From positions 1 to 64,000 of the forward strand of contig NZ_JBHTCG010000012.1 of assembly GCF_042665155.1 (NCBI RefSeq): DNA of 64,000 nt, in the 5' to 3' direction. Origin of the DNA: Sphaerisporangium rhizosphaerae (GTDB lineage: Bacteria; Actinomycetota; Actinomycetes; Streptosporangiales; Streptosporangiaceae). Positions 18,441-26,786 of the stretch are shown here, in pieces. A model generated the notes under the pieces. It was not told where the DNA came from, made no database searches, and was given only the letters and a program-made list of their open reading frames with translations. Position 1 is the stretch's first letter; the number at the start of each line of letters is the position of its first letter. The translations under genes and the position numbers were made by a program.

Positions 18441-18471
18441 TTGACATTTTAGTCGGGCGCCCGTCTATTAT
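18441..18471 (+). promoter_or_regulatory. Promoter of the kinase-aminotransferase genes with embedded operator
   Basis: TTGACA at 18441-18446 and TATTAT at 18466-18471 are strong -35 and -10 hexamers with a 19-bp spacer. The spacer contains a near-perfect 16-bp palindrome at 18451-18466 (core CGGGCGCCCG, flanked by AGT and TCT arms with one mismatch), so a bound TetR dimer would occlude RNA polymerase. Confidence 0.65.
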
Positions 18472-18513
18472 CCGGCAATCCGCGTAATCCCCGTATCGGA
18501 CGAAGGAACCGCC

Positions 18514-19473
18514 ATGACCGTCCTCACGCTGGGGGTGCACATCGTCGATGTGCTGGCCCGGCCCGTGGAGTCCATCCCAGAGGGCCAGGACACCCACCTG
18601 CTGGAGCAGATCAGGGTGACGGCCGCGGGCGCCGCCGCCGGCACCGCCGTCGACCTGGCCAAGCTCGGGGTGCCGGTCGCCTCGGCCGGCGCGGTCGGCC
18701 ACGACGAGCTGGGCGACCTGCTGCTGATGCTCATGGAACGGCACGGCGTGGACGTGCGGGGCATCGTGCGCAAGACCGGCGAGCAGACCGCCGCCTCCAT
18801 CCTGCCCATCCGCCCCGACGGCGGGCGGCCCTCCTTCCACGTCCCCGGCGCCAACCTGACCCTGTCCACCGCCGACCTCGACCCCGCCCAGGTGACCGGG
18901 GCGCGTGTGGTCCACCTCGGCGGCATGGACGTCACCTGGGGCCTGCACGACCCGGCCTTCTTCGAACTGCTCACCGCCGCCAGGCGGGGCGGGACGCTGG
19001 TCACGATGGACCTGCTGTCCAACATGCCCGACCTGATGCAGGGCGCCCGCGCCTTCCTGCCGCACGTCGACCACTTCCTGCCCAACGAGGAGCAGGCACT
19101 CATGATCACCGGCGCGTCGTCGGTGGAGGAGGCGGCGGCCATGCTGCTCGCCGAGGGCCCCGCGGGCGTGCTGATCACCCTCGGCGCCGAGGGCAGCCTG
19201 GTCGCCACGGCCGGCGGGACGGTCCGCGTGCCCGCCCTGCGCACGCCCGTCGTGGACACCACCGGATGCGGCGACGCCTACTGCGCCGGGTTCATCGCCA
19301 GCCTGCTCGCCGGGCACGAGGTCACCGGCGCCGCCCGCCTGGGCACCGCCCTGGCCGCCCGGGTCGCCGGGGGCCTCGGCTCCGACGCCGGCCTCGGCGG
19401 CCTGACCCTCGACCACCTCCAGCGCCTCGCCGACGAGGGCGCGGGCGCGCTGCCCGCCACCGAAGGGATCTGA
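18514..19473 (+). CDS. PfkB-family carbohydrate kinase
   Basis: This 319-residue ribokinase-like enzyme shows an N-terminal GAAAGTAVDLAKLG substrate loop and the C-terminal PfkB signature DTTGCGDAYCAGF, with catalytic Asp and anion hole. It should phosphorylate a sugar, sugar acid or nucleoside. GAAGGA precedes the ATG. Only 4 bp separate it from the aminotransferase gene, so the two are co-transcribed. Together with the divergent aldolase they resemble a kinase-aldolase pathway in which an amino compound is also transaminated; this is inference from context. Confidence 0.92.
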   Translation: MTVLTLGVHIVDVLARPVESIPEGQDTHLLEQIRVTAAGAAAGTAVDLAKLGVPVASAGAVGHDELGDLLLMLMERHGVDVRGIVRKTGEQTAASILPIRPDGGRPSFHVPGANLTLSTADLDPAQVTGARVVHLGGMDVTWGLHDPAFFELLTAARRGGTLVTMDLLSNMPDLMQGARAFLPHVDHFLPNEEQALMITGASSVEEAAAMLLAEGPAGVLITLGAEGSLVATAGGTVRVPALRTPVVDTTGCGDAYCAGFIASLLAGHEVTGAARLGTALAARVAGGLGSDAGLGGLTLDHLQRLADEGAGALPATEGI

Positions 19474-19477
19474 GCAC

Positions 19478-20710
19478 ATGTCCGACAGAGTGTCCGACGC
19501 CGAACTGCGCGACCGGGCCGCCAAGGTCGTCCCCGGCGGCATGTACGGCCACCTCAACGCCGCGATCTTCGCCCCCGGCTACCCCCAGTTCTTCGTCCGG
19601 GGCGAGGGCTGCCGCCAGTGGGACGCCGACGGGCGCGAGTACCTCGATCTGATGTGCAGCTGGGGGCCGGTCATCCTCGGCCACCGGCACCCGCGCGTCG
19701 AGCAGGCGGCGGCGGCCCAGCAGGCCGCGGGGGACTGCCTGAACGGGCCGGGCCCGGTCATGGTGGAGCTCGCCGAACTGATGGTCGACCTGATCCCCTC
19801 GGCCGACTGGGTGATGTTCTCCAAGAACGGCACCGACGCCACCACCCAGGCGCTCATGGTGGCCCGCGCCGCCACCGGGCGCTCCAAGGTGCTGGTGGCC
19901 CACGGCGCTTACCACGGGGCCGACCCGTGGTGCACCCCCAGCCTGGCCGGCACGACCCCGAGCGAGCGCGCCGACCTGATCGAGTACCCCTACAACGACC
20001 TGGCCGGCGCCGAGGCCGCCGCCGCCCAGGCTGAGGGGGACGTGGCCGCGATCATCGTCACGCCGTTCAAGCACGACTCCTTCGAGGACCAGGAGCCGGT
20101 CGACCCCGCCTTCGCGCGGGGGGTGCGCGCCCTGGCCGACCGCATCGGCGCCGCCCTGGTGATCGACGACGTGCGCGCCGGCTTCCGGCTCGACCTGCGC
20201 GGCTCGTGGGAGCCGCTCGGCGTGCGCCCCGACCTGACCGCTTGGAGCAAGGCGATGGCCAACGGCTACGCCATCGCGGCGGTCACCGGCACCCACGCGC
20301 TGCGCGGCCCGGCGCAGACGTTGTACTCCACCGGGTCGTTCTGGTTCTCCGCCGTCGCCATGGCCGCGGCCAAGGCCACCATCGAGACGCTGCGCGACAT
20401 CGACGGCCCGGCGCTGATGGAGCGGGCCGGGACGCGGCTGCGTGAGGGGCTGGCGGCGCAGGCGGCCTCCCACGGGTTCGTGGTCAGGCAGACCGGCCCG
20501 GTGCAGATCCCGTGGCTCTCCTTCGAGGGAGACACGACCCTGGAGAAGGGCATGTACTGGTCCGGCGCGTGCCTGAAGGAGGGGGTGTACCTCCACCCGT
20601 GGCACAACTGGTTCCTGTCGGCGGCGCACACCGACGCCGACATCGACCGGGCGCTGGCCGGCACCGACGCCGCCTTCGCCGCGCTGCGCGCCAAGTTCGG
20701 CGCCGACTGA
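19478..20710 (+). CDS. Class III aminotransferase, glutamate-1-semialdehyde aminomutase-like
   Basis: This is a 410-residue PLP enzyme of fold type I. Recognisable elements are the LDLMCSWGPVILGHRHPRV entry region, SKNGTDATTQAL (cofactor phosphate), AYHGADPW, IDDVRAGFR (Asp bound to the pyridine nitrogen) and WSKAMANGYAIAAV with the PLP Lys. It is too far from hemL context to be the tetrapyrrole enzyme, so a catabolic aminotransferase for an amino sugar, beta-amino acid or similar is more likely. It follows the PfkB kinase in an operon controlled by the divergent TetR. Confidence 0.9.
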   Translation: MSDRVSDAELRDRAAKVVPGGMYGHLNAAIFAPGYPQFFVRGEGCRQWDADGREYLDLMCSWGPVILGHRHPRVEQAAAAQQAAGDCLNGPGPVMVELAELMVDLIPSADWVMFSKNGTDATTQALMVARAATGRSKVLVAHGAYHGADPWCTPSLAGTTPSERADLIEYPYNDLAGAEAAAAQAEGDVAAIIVTPFKHDSFEDQEPVDPAFARGVRALADRIGAALVIDDVRAGFRLDLRGSWEPLGVRPDLTAWSKAMANGYAIAAVTGTHALRGPAQTLYSTGSFWFSAVAMAAAKATIETLRDIDGPALMERAGTRLREGLAAQAASHGFVVRQTGPVQIPWLSFEGDTTLEKGMYWSGACLKEGVYLHPWHNWFLSAAHTDADIDRALAGTDAAFAALRAKFGAD

Positions 20711-20831
20711 GCCGAGGCCTCCGCTCCGGAGCGCGCCTCCTGCCGCGAGGCGCGCTCCGACCGCGCCTCGCTCTTCCCGGGGGGAGCCGCGCCTCACGGC
20801 GGGAGGGCGGTGCGGCCGGGGGAGGGGCGGC

Positions 20832-21971
20832 TCAGCCGCGCAGTCGCACCCACTGCAGGTCGTCGTGCCGGGTGCCGTCCGCGCCCGGCAACAGCGCTTT
20901 TACCAGGGCCTCCCGCTCGAAGCCCGCGCGCTCCAGCACGCGGTGGGAGGGGGTGTTGTCGGTCGCGGTGCCCGCCACGATGCGGTGCAGGGGGGTGTTC
21001 GTGAAGGCCCACTCGCACAGCAGGTCCACGGCCCTGGTCATGAACCCGCGGCCGCGGAAGCGCCCGGCCAGGCTGTAGCCGATCATCGCCTGGCCGAGCG
21101 CCTGGTTGACGTTCATGAGCTGGATGTGGCCGGCGAACTCCCCGGTGGCGGCGTCGTGGACGCCGAGCTCGGCCCGCTCGCCCGCCAGCCACCACATGCC
21201 GGTGCACCGGGCGCGGTACACGCTCTCCTCGCGTAGCGGGGCGAGCGGCGGGACGCTGCGCACCAGCACGTCCGGCTCGCTCATCATGGCCTGGTAGGCG
21301 TCGACGTCGGCCAGGGTGAGCGGCGCGAGCCGCACCACGCCGTCCGAGAGCGACCCCCCGGGCAGGTCGGGCAGGTAGGACCGCTGGGGGGTGCCGGGGT
21401 CGGTGGCCAGGCGCCCGTACAGCACCAGGTCGGTGCGGCCGCCTCCGTCCTTGCGGGAGGCGGCCTCCCGCAGGACGCCTTCGCGGCGGTAGCCGGCGGC
21501 CATCGCGACGCGCTGGCTCGCGGTGTTCTCCAGATCGGTGAGCAGTTCGACCCGGTGCGTCCCGTGCTGGTAGGCCCATTCGCTGAGGGCCCGGGTCACG
21601 ATGGTGGCCACTCCACGCCGGCGGGCCCAGGGCGCGACCATATAGCCGATCTCGGCGTTGCCCGCCGCGGACGGCGGCTTGAGCAGCGCGTTGCCGAGCC
21701 AGTCGCCGGTGGCCGGGTCGGCGATGGCGAAGTACGCCCCGCCCGCCTCCCACGTCCCGGGGGCGGTCTCGGTGACGAAGACGCGCGCGTCGTCGGCGGT
21801 GTAGGGGACCGGGACGCTCGGGACGTAGGCGGCGATCTCGGGATCCGCGCAGGCCCGCGTGATCGCGTCGATGTCGTCCTTGGCGGGCGGGCGCAGCAGG
21901 TACGGGCCCGCCTGGACCGTCTCGCGGGGGTACCGGGGAAGCCCGGGAAGCCGGGGAAGCGGGGGAAGCAT
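20832..21971 (-). CDS. Tandem GNAT-family N-acetyltransferase
   Basis: This 379-residue protein holds two RimJ/RimL-like GNAT domains, at about residues 20-185 and 205-378. Each has an acetyl-CoA loop (APWARRRGVATIV in the first, GRFRGRGFMTRAV in the second) and a late N-x-x-S segment. The first eleven residues, LPPLPRLPGLP, come from four 9-bp repeats directly after the start codon. No Shine-Dalgarno site is visible; TAGCTC lies 6 nt upstream of the ATG, so the mRNA may be leaderless. The substrate (ribosomal protein N-terminus, small molecule or antibiotic) is not predictable. Confidence 0.88.
   Translation of the reverse strand: MLPPLPRLPGLPRYPRETVQAGPYLLRPPAKDDIDAITRACADPEIAAYVPSVPVPYTADDARVFVTETAPGTWEAGGAYFAIADPATGDWLGNALLKPPSAAGNAEIGYMVAPWARRRGVATIVTRALSEWAYQHGTHRVELLTDLENTASQRVAMAAGYRREGVLREAASRKDGGGRTDLVLYGRLATDPGTPQRSYLPDLPGGSLSDGVVRLAPLTLADVDAYQAMMSEPDVLVRSVPPLAPLREESVYRARCTGMWWLAGERAELGVHDAATGEFAGHIQLMNVNQALGQAMIGYSLAGRFRGRGFMTRAVDLLCEWAFTNTPLHRIVAGTATDNTPSHRVLERAGFEREALVKALLPGADGTRHDDLQWVRLRG
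21933..21968 (-). repeat. Four 9-bp repeats at the GNAT start codon
   Basis: Four consecutive CCGGGGAAG-like units immediately follow the ATG on the minus strand and encode Leu-Pro repeats. Being multiples of three, copy-number changes would alter the N-terminus without shifting the frame. Confidence 0.7.
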
Positions 21972-22109
21972 GGCAAAGAGCTACCAGGATCGGGCGCGGA
22001 GGGCCAATCCATTTCTGAGGGGGATGCGCCACCCCAGAGGTCGCGTTCCACCTGATACCGGTCACCCCAGTGGCATCGCGCGCCCGCGCGAGCGGGCGGC
22101 GGGCGGATA

Positions 22110-22115
22110 TAGCCT
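22110..22115 (+). promoter_or_regulatory. -10 box (TAGCCT) before trmI
   Basis: TAGCCT ends 7 nt before the ATG at 22123 and no Shine-Dalgarno sequence is present, so the transcript is predicted to start at or one base before the start codon. Confidence 0.4.
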
Positions 22116-22122
22116 TGCGCGC

Positions 22123-22983
22123 ATGGGTTTCCGCAGGCACGGGCCGTTCCGGCCCGGTGATCAGGTACAACTAACCGACCCCAAGGACAAGCGCCACACC
22201 GTGACGCTCAAAGAGGGCGGTGTCTTCCACACGCACAAAGGCTCCATCCCGCACGACGACCTGATCGGGTCTCCCGAGGGCTCGGTCGTGCGCTCCTCCG
22301 GCGGGACGCCGTATCTGGCCTTCCGCCACCTGCTGCAGGACTACGCGGTCTCCATGCCGCGCGGCGCGGCCGTCGTCTATCCCAAGGACGCCGCGCAGAT
22401 CGTCGCCATGGCCGACGTCTTCCCCGGCGCGCGGGTCGTGGAGGCCGGCGTCGGCTCCGGGGCGCTCACGTGCTTCCTGCTGCGCGCGGTGGGCGAGAGC
22501 GGCACGGTCACCTCCTACGAGCGGCGCGAGGACTTCGCGGAGGTGGCGCGCAAGAACGTCGAGAAGTTCTACGGCGGCCCCATGCAGCAGTGGCGGCTGG
22601 TCGTGGGCGATCTGGTCGCCTCCCTCGACGAGAGCGACGTCGACCGGGTGATCCTCGACATGCTGGCGCCGTGGGAGTGCGTGGACGCGGCGGCCAAAGC
22701 CCTGACGCCTGGCGGTGTTATCTGCTGTTATGTAGCGACAACAACACAGTTGTCGCGTACGGTGGAAAGCCTCCGCGATCACGGAAGTTTCACTGAGCCG
22801 CATTCGTGGGAAACCTTGGTCCGCGACTGGCATGTGGAAGGTCTCGCCGTCCGCCCGGGTCACCGGATGGTCGGGCACACGGGCTTCCTCGTCATGGCCC
22901 GTCGCATGGCGGACGGCGTCACGCCCCCGCCCAGGCGCCGGCGCCCCGCCAAGGGCGCGTACGGGGAGGAGTCGGGCACATGA
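22123..22983 (+). CDS. trmI: tRNA (adenine-58-N1)-methyltransferase TrmI
   Basis: This 286-residue SAM-dependent methyltransferase makes m1A58 in the T-loop of tRNA. An N-terminal beta-domain precedes the Rossmann fold, which has the SAM-binding motif VVEAGVGSGALTC and the catalytic-site strand VDRVILDMLAPWE. In mycobacteria this gene (Rv2118c) lies just upstream of the mpa-dop-pup region, as here, which supports both assignments. The C-terminal 25 residues are basic and disordered (PPPRRRRPAKG). Confidence 0.95.
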   Translation: MGFRRHGPFRPGDQVQLTDPKDKRHTVTLKEGGVFHTHKGSIPHDDLIGSPEGSVVRSSGGTPYLAFRHLLQDYAVSMPRGAAVVYPKDAAQIVAMADVFPGARVVEAGVGSGALTCFLLRAVGESGTVTSYERREDFAEVARKNVEKFYGGPMQQWRLVVGDLVASLDESDVDRVILDMLAPWECVDAAAKALTPGGVICCYVATTTQLSRTVESLRDHGSFTEPHSWETLVRDWHVEGLAVRPGHRMVGHTGFLVMARRMADGVTPPPRRRRPAKGAYGEESGT

Positions 22984-23203
22984 GCTCCCGAAGCCGACCA
23001 TGAGGTTCGGCGGGCAATCATGCCGGCTCGCCAACCATGGGAACAGAAACCCGTGTGACGCTGCTTACTAGCAATAGCCGCCTATAAGGCATTTAACACT
23101 GAACACTGGATGTAATGACACGAACACTCCCTGGCCAGGTTACGGATGCCCCCGAGATAGGTAGGGTCTTGAGTAGTCGCCCTCGACTGGGAAGGAGGTG
23201 ACT

Positions 23204-24967
23204 GTGGCAGCTCGCGATGACGCTGAGGCTCGAGCCGCCCAGCGCGAACGGGAGGTCGCTGACCTCACAACTCAGGTCTCCTTCCTCCAGGAGGAGATCA
23301 CCGCGTTGCGCCGGAAGCTCGCCGAGTCTCCACGGCAAGCCAGGGTCCTCGAGGAACGTCTCCATGAGTTGCAGGCCAATCTGGCCGCGGTCACCGGGCA
23401 GAACGAACGGCTGGTGGCCACGCTCAAGGAGGCCCGGGACCAGATCGTGGCCCTCAAGGAGGAGGTCGACCGGCTGGCTCAGCCGCCGTCCGGCTTCGGC
23501 GTCTTCCTGGAGGCACGTGACGACGGCACCGTCGAGGTCTTCACCGGGGGGCGCAAGCTCCGGGTGAACGTCAGCCCCGCGGTCGACGTCGACACGCTCA
23601 AGCGCGGCCAGGAGGTCATGCTCAACGAGGCGCTCAACGTGGTCGAGGCGCTCGGCTACGAGAGCGTCGGCGAGATCGTGATGCTCAAGGAGCTCCTCGA
23701 GGACGGCCAGCGCGCGCTGGTCATCTCCCACGCCGACGAGGAGCGCGTGGTCCGCCTCGCCGAGTCGCTGTTCGACCAGCCCATCCGGGCCGGCGACTCG
23801 CTGCTGCTGGAACCCCGGTCCGGCTACGTCTACGAGCGCATCCCCAAGTCCGAGGTCGAGGAGCTCGTGCTCGAAGAGGTCCCCGACATCTCCTACGAGG
23901 AGATCGGCGGCCTGTCCCGGCAGATCGAGCAGATCAGGGACGCCATCGAACTGCCCTACCTGCACGCCGACCTGTTCCGCGAGCACAAGCTGCGTCCCCC
24001 CAAGGGCGTGCTGCTCTACGGTCCCCCCGGGTGCGGCAAGACGCTCATCGCCAAGGCCGTGGCCAACTCCCTGGCCAAGCAGGTCGCGGAGAAGACCGGC
24101 CAGTCCGGCAAGAGCTTCTTCCTCAACATCAAGGGCCCCGAGCTGCTGAACAAGTACGTCGGCGAGACCGAGCGGCACATCCGCCTGGTCTTCCAGCGGG
24201 CCCGTGAGAAGGCCTCCGAGGGCACCCCGGTGATCGTGTTCTTCGACGAGATGGACTCGATCTTCCGCACCCGCGGCTCGGGCGTCTCCTCCGACGTCGA
24301 GAACACCATCGTCCCCCAGCTGCTGTCGGAGATCGACGGCGTCGAGGGCCTGGAGAACGTCATCGTCATCGGCGCCTCCAACCGCGAGGACATGATCGAC
24401 CCGGCGATCCTGCGGCCCGGCCGCCTGGACGTCAAGATCAAGATCGAGCGGCCGGACGCCGAGGCGGCCAAGGACATCTTCTCGAAGTACATCACCACCG
24501 AGCTGCCGCTCCACGAGGAGGATCTCGGCGAGCACACCGGCTCCCGTGAGGCGACCGTCGGCGGGATGATCCAGCGGGTCGTCGAGCGGATGTACACCGA
24601 GTCCGAGGAGAACCGCTTCCTCGAGGTGACCTACGCCAACGGCGACAAGGAGGTCCTGTACTTCAAGGACTTCAACTCCGGGGCCATGATCCAGAACATC
24701 GTGGACCGCGGCAAGAAGATGGCCATCAAGGCGTTCCTGGAGACCGGGCAGAAGGGCCTTCGCATCGCGCACCTGCTCGCGGCCTGCGTCGACGAGTTCA
24801 GCGAGAACGAAGACCTGCCCAACACCACGAACCCCGACGACTGGGCCCGCATCTCCGGCAAGAAGGGCGAGCGGATCGTCTACATCCGCACCCTGGTCTC
24901 CGGGAAGCAGGGCACGGAAGCCGGGCGGTCCATCGACACGGTCGCCAACACCGGCCAGTACCTCTGA
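23204..24967 (+). CDS. mpa: Proteasome-activating AAA+ ATPase (Mpa/ARC)
   Basis: This 587-residue ATPase unfolds pupylated proteins and feeds them to the 20S proteasome. Residues about 8-85 form the coiled coil that captures Pup, followed by an OB-fold interdomain. The AAA+ module has Walker A GPPGCGKT (273-280) and Walker B VIVFFDEMDS. The extreme C-terminus GQYL is the docking tail for the alpha-ring. GTG 23204 is chosen because GGAGG at 23194-23198 is correctly spaced from it and too close to GTG 23198. It lies between trmI and dop with intergenic gaps of 220 and 179 bp, so each may have its own promoter. Confidence 0.97.
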   Translation: MAARDDAEARAAQREREVADLTTQVSFLQEEITALRRKLAESPRQARVLEERLHELQANLAAVTGQNERLVATLKEARDQIVALKEEVDRLAQPPSGFGVFLEARDDGTVEVFTGGRKLRVNVSPAVDVDTLKRGQEVMLNEALNVVEALGYESVGEIVMLKELLEDGQRALVISHADEERVVRLAESLFDQPIRAGDSLLLEPRSGYVYERIPKSEVEELVLEEVPDISYEEIGGLSRQIEQIRDAIELPYLHADLFREHKLRPPKGVLLYGPPGCGKTLIAKAVANSLAKQVAEKTGQSGKSFFLNIKGPELLNKYVGETERHIRLVFQRAREKASEGTPVIVFFDEMDSIFRTRGSGVSSDVENTIVPQLLSEIDGVEGLENVIVIGASNREDMIDPAILRPGRLDVKIKIERPDAEAAKDIFSKYITTELPLHEEDLGEHTGSREATVGGMIQRVVERMYTESEENRFLEVTYANGDKEVLYFKDFNSGAMIQNIVDRGKKMAIKAFLETGQKGLRIAHLLAACVDEFSENEDLPNTTNPDDWARISGKKGERIVYIRTLVSGKQGTEAGRSIDTVANTGQYL

Positions 24968-25146
24968 TTGACACCGGCATGCGACGGCGTGGTTCCTCCG
25001 GAGCCGCGCCGTCGCTGTTTCCGCCCCGGCGGAGCGGGCAGCCACCAGAGGGTCTGGATGCGCGGGCGACGGTCTAGGCTCGTGGTTACAGGCGGCGTGA
25101 CGGTGATGGTCCGGGTGCGACAGAGCACAGATGAAGGGCTGAGAGC

Positions 25147-26664
25147 GTGACGGTACGGCGGGTGATGGGCATCGAGACCGAGTACGGCATTTCCGTACCC
25201 GGGCAGCCGGGCGCGAACGCGATGGTGACCTCCTCACAGGTGGTCAACGCCTACCTGGCGGCCTCGGCCGCCCGGGCGCGCAGGGCCCGATGGGACTTCG
25301 AGGAGGAGAATCCACTTCGCGACGCCCGCGGCTTCGACCTGGCCCGCGAGATCGCCGACCCCACCCAGCTCACCGACGAGGATCTCGGGCTGGCCAACGT
25401 CATCCTGACCAACGGGGCCAGGCTCTACGTCGACCACGCCCACCCCGAGTACTCCACTCCCGAGTGCACCAACCCCCGTGCGGCGGTGATCTGGGACAAG
25501 GCCGGCGAGCGGGTCATGCACGACGCCGCCGTCCGCGCCTCGGCCATGCCGGGGAACGCTCCTATCCAGCTGTACAAGAACAACACCGACAACAAGGGCG
25601 CCTCCTACGGCTGCCATGAGAACTACCTCATGCGGCGCGCCACGCCCTTCGCCGACATCGTGCGCCACCTCACGCCGTTCTTCGTCTCCCGCCAGGTCGT
25701 CTGCGGCGCCGGCCGCGTCGGCATCGGGCAGGACTCGCGCGGCGAGGGCTTCCAGATCAGCCAGCGGGCCGACTTCTTCGAGGTCGAGGTGGGCCTGGAG
25801 ACCACGCTCAAGCGGCCCATCATCAACACCCGCGACGAGCCGCACGCCGACCCCGAGAAGTACCGCCGCCTGCACGTGATCATCGGCGACGCCAACATGT
25901 CCGAGATCTCGACCTACCTCAAGCTGGGGTCCACGGCCCTGGTGCTGGCGATGATCGAGGACGGGTTCCTCACCGGCGACCTGTCGGTCGAGAGCCCCGT
26001 GGCGGCGCTGCGGGCCGTCTCGCACGACCCGACCTGCAAGTACGAGATCACCCTGCGCGACGGGCGCAAGATGACCGCCGTCCAGCTCCAGATGGAGTAC
26101 CTGGAGCAGGCGCGCAAGTACGTCGAGGACCGCTTCGGCGCGGCCGTCGACGACATGACCAAGGACGTGCTCAACCGCTGGGAGTCGGTGCTCACCCGCC
26201 TGGCCGAGGACCCGATGCAGCTGTCCAGGGAGCTCGACTGGGTGGCCAAGCTCGAGATTCTCGAGGGCTACCGCTCGCGCGACGGTCTGCCCTGGTCGCA
26301 CCCTCGCCTGCAGCTGGTCGACCTGCAGTACACCGACATCCGCCCCGAGCGGGGCCTGTACAACCGCCTGGTGGCCCGCGACCGCATGCAGCGGCTGGTC
26401 ACCGAGGACGACGTCCAGCGGGCCATCGAGCTGCCGCCCAACGACACCCGCGCCTACTTCCGCGGCCGGTGCCTGCGCCAGTACAGCGAGTCGGTGGCGG
26501 CGGCCTCGTGGGATTCGGTGATCTTCGACATCCCGGGCCGCGAGTCGCTCCAGCGCGTGCCCACCTTGGAGCCCCTGCGTGGCACCAAGGCCCACGTAGG
26601 CGAGCTGCTCGACCGCTGCCGCACCGCCGCCGACCTGGTCAGCGCCCTCACCGGCGAACGCTGA
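25147..26664 (+). CDS. dop: Deamidase/depupylase Dop
   Basis: This 505-residue carboxylate-amine ligase homologue converts the C-terminal Gln of Pup to Glu and removes Pup from substrates. Diagnostic features are the metal-binding GIETEYG at the N-terminus, the Dop-specific insert PGQPGANAMVTSSQVV (absent from PafA) and ARLYVDHAHPEYSTPEC with the catalytic Asp. Pup in this window ends in Gln, so Dop is required for pupylation. TAGGCT at 25075-25080 could be its -10 box. A hairpin after the stop separates it from the convergent kinase gene. Confidence 0.97.
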   Translation: MTVRRVMGIETEYGISVPGQPGANAMVTSSQVVNAYLAASAARARRARWDFEEENPLRDARGFDLAREIADPTQLTDEDLGLANVILTNGARLYVDHAHPEYSTPECTNPRAAVIWDKAGERVMHDAAVRASAMPGNAPIQLYKNNTDNKGASYGCHENYLMRRATPFADIVRHLTPFFVSRQVVCGAGRVGIGQDSRGEGFQISQRADFFEVEVGLETTLKRPIINTRDEPHADPEKYRRLHVIIGDANMSEISTYLKLGSTALVLAMIEDGFLTGDLSVESPVAALRAVSHDPTCKYEITLRDGRKMTAVQLQMEYLEQARKYVEDRFGAAVDDMTKDVLNRWESVLTRLAEDPMQLSRELDWVAKLEILEGYRSRDGLPWSHPRLQLVDLQYTDIRPERGLYNRLVARDRMQRLVTEDDVQRAIELPPNDTRAYFRGRCLRQYSESVAAASWDSVIFDIPGRESLQRVPTLEPLRGTKAHVGELLDRCRTAADLVSALTGER

Positions 26665-26672
26665 CCCCGCCC

Positions 26673-26708
26673 GGGCCGCCGGCCGGCCACCACGCCGGCC
26701 GCGGGCCC
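26673..26708. terminator. Hairpin between dop and the convergent kinase gene
   Basis: GGGCC plus CGGCCGG (26673-26686) pairs with CCGGCCG plus GGCCC (26695-26708), interrupted by a 2x2 internal loop. It lies just after the dop stop and before the end of the kinase gene, suitable for ending both transcripts. Confidence 0.6.
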
Positions 26709-26769
26709 GCGACCCGTCCACCCAGCCCGGCCCGCGCCAGCCCTGCCCGCGCCGGGCGGGCCAGACCCG

Positions 26770-26786
26770 ATCTACATTGTAAAGGC
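26770..26786. repeat. Copy 1 of a 17-bp motif ATCTACAT(T/A)GTAAAGGC
   Basis: The motif overlaps the 3' end and stop codon of the kinase gene. A second copy differing by one base is at 43758-43774 in a non-coding region. It contains a TACA-T-TGTA half-symmetric core. Confidence 0.5.

Noticed and set aside
19478..20710. Assignment of the aminotransferase as HemL
   Set aside because: It lies in a kinase/aldolase/TetR context with no tetrapyrrole genes, and its substrate loops differ from those expected for the glutamate-1-semialdehyde enzyme.
23093..25237. 714-codon open frame opposite mpa
   Set aside because: Mpa is unambiguous on the plus strand; the other frame is a mirror of its codon bias.
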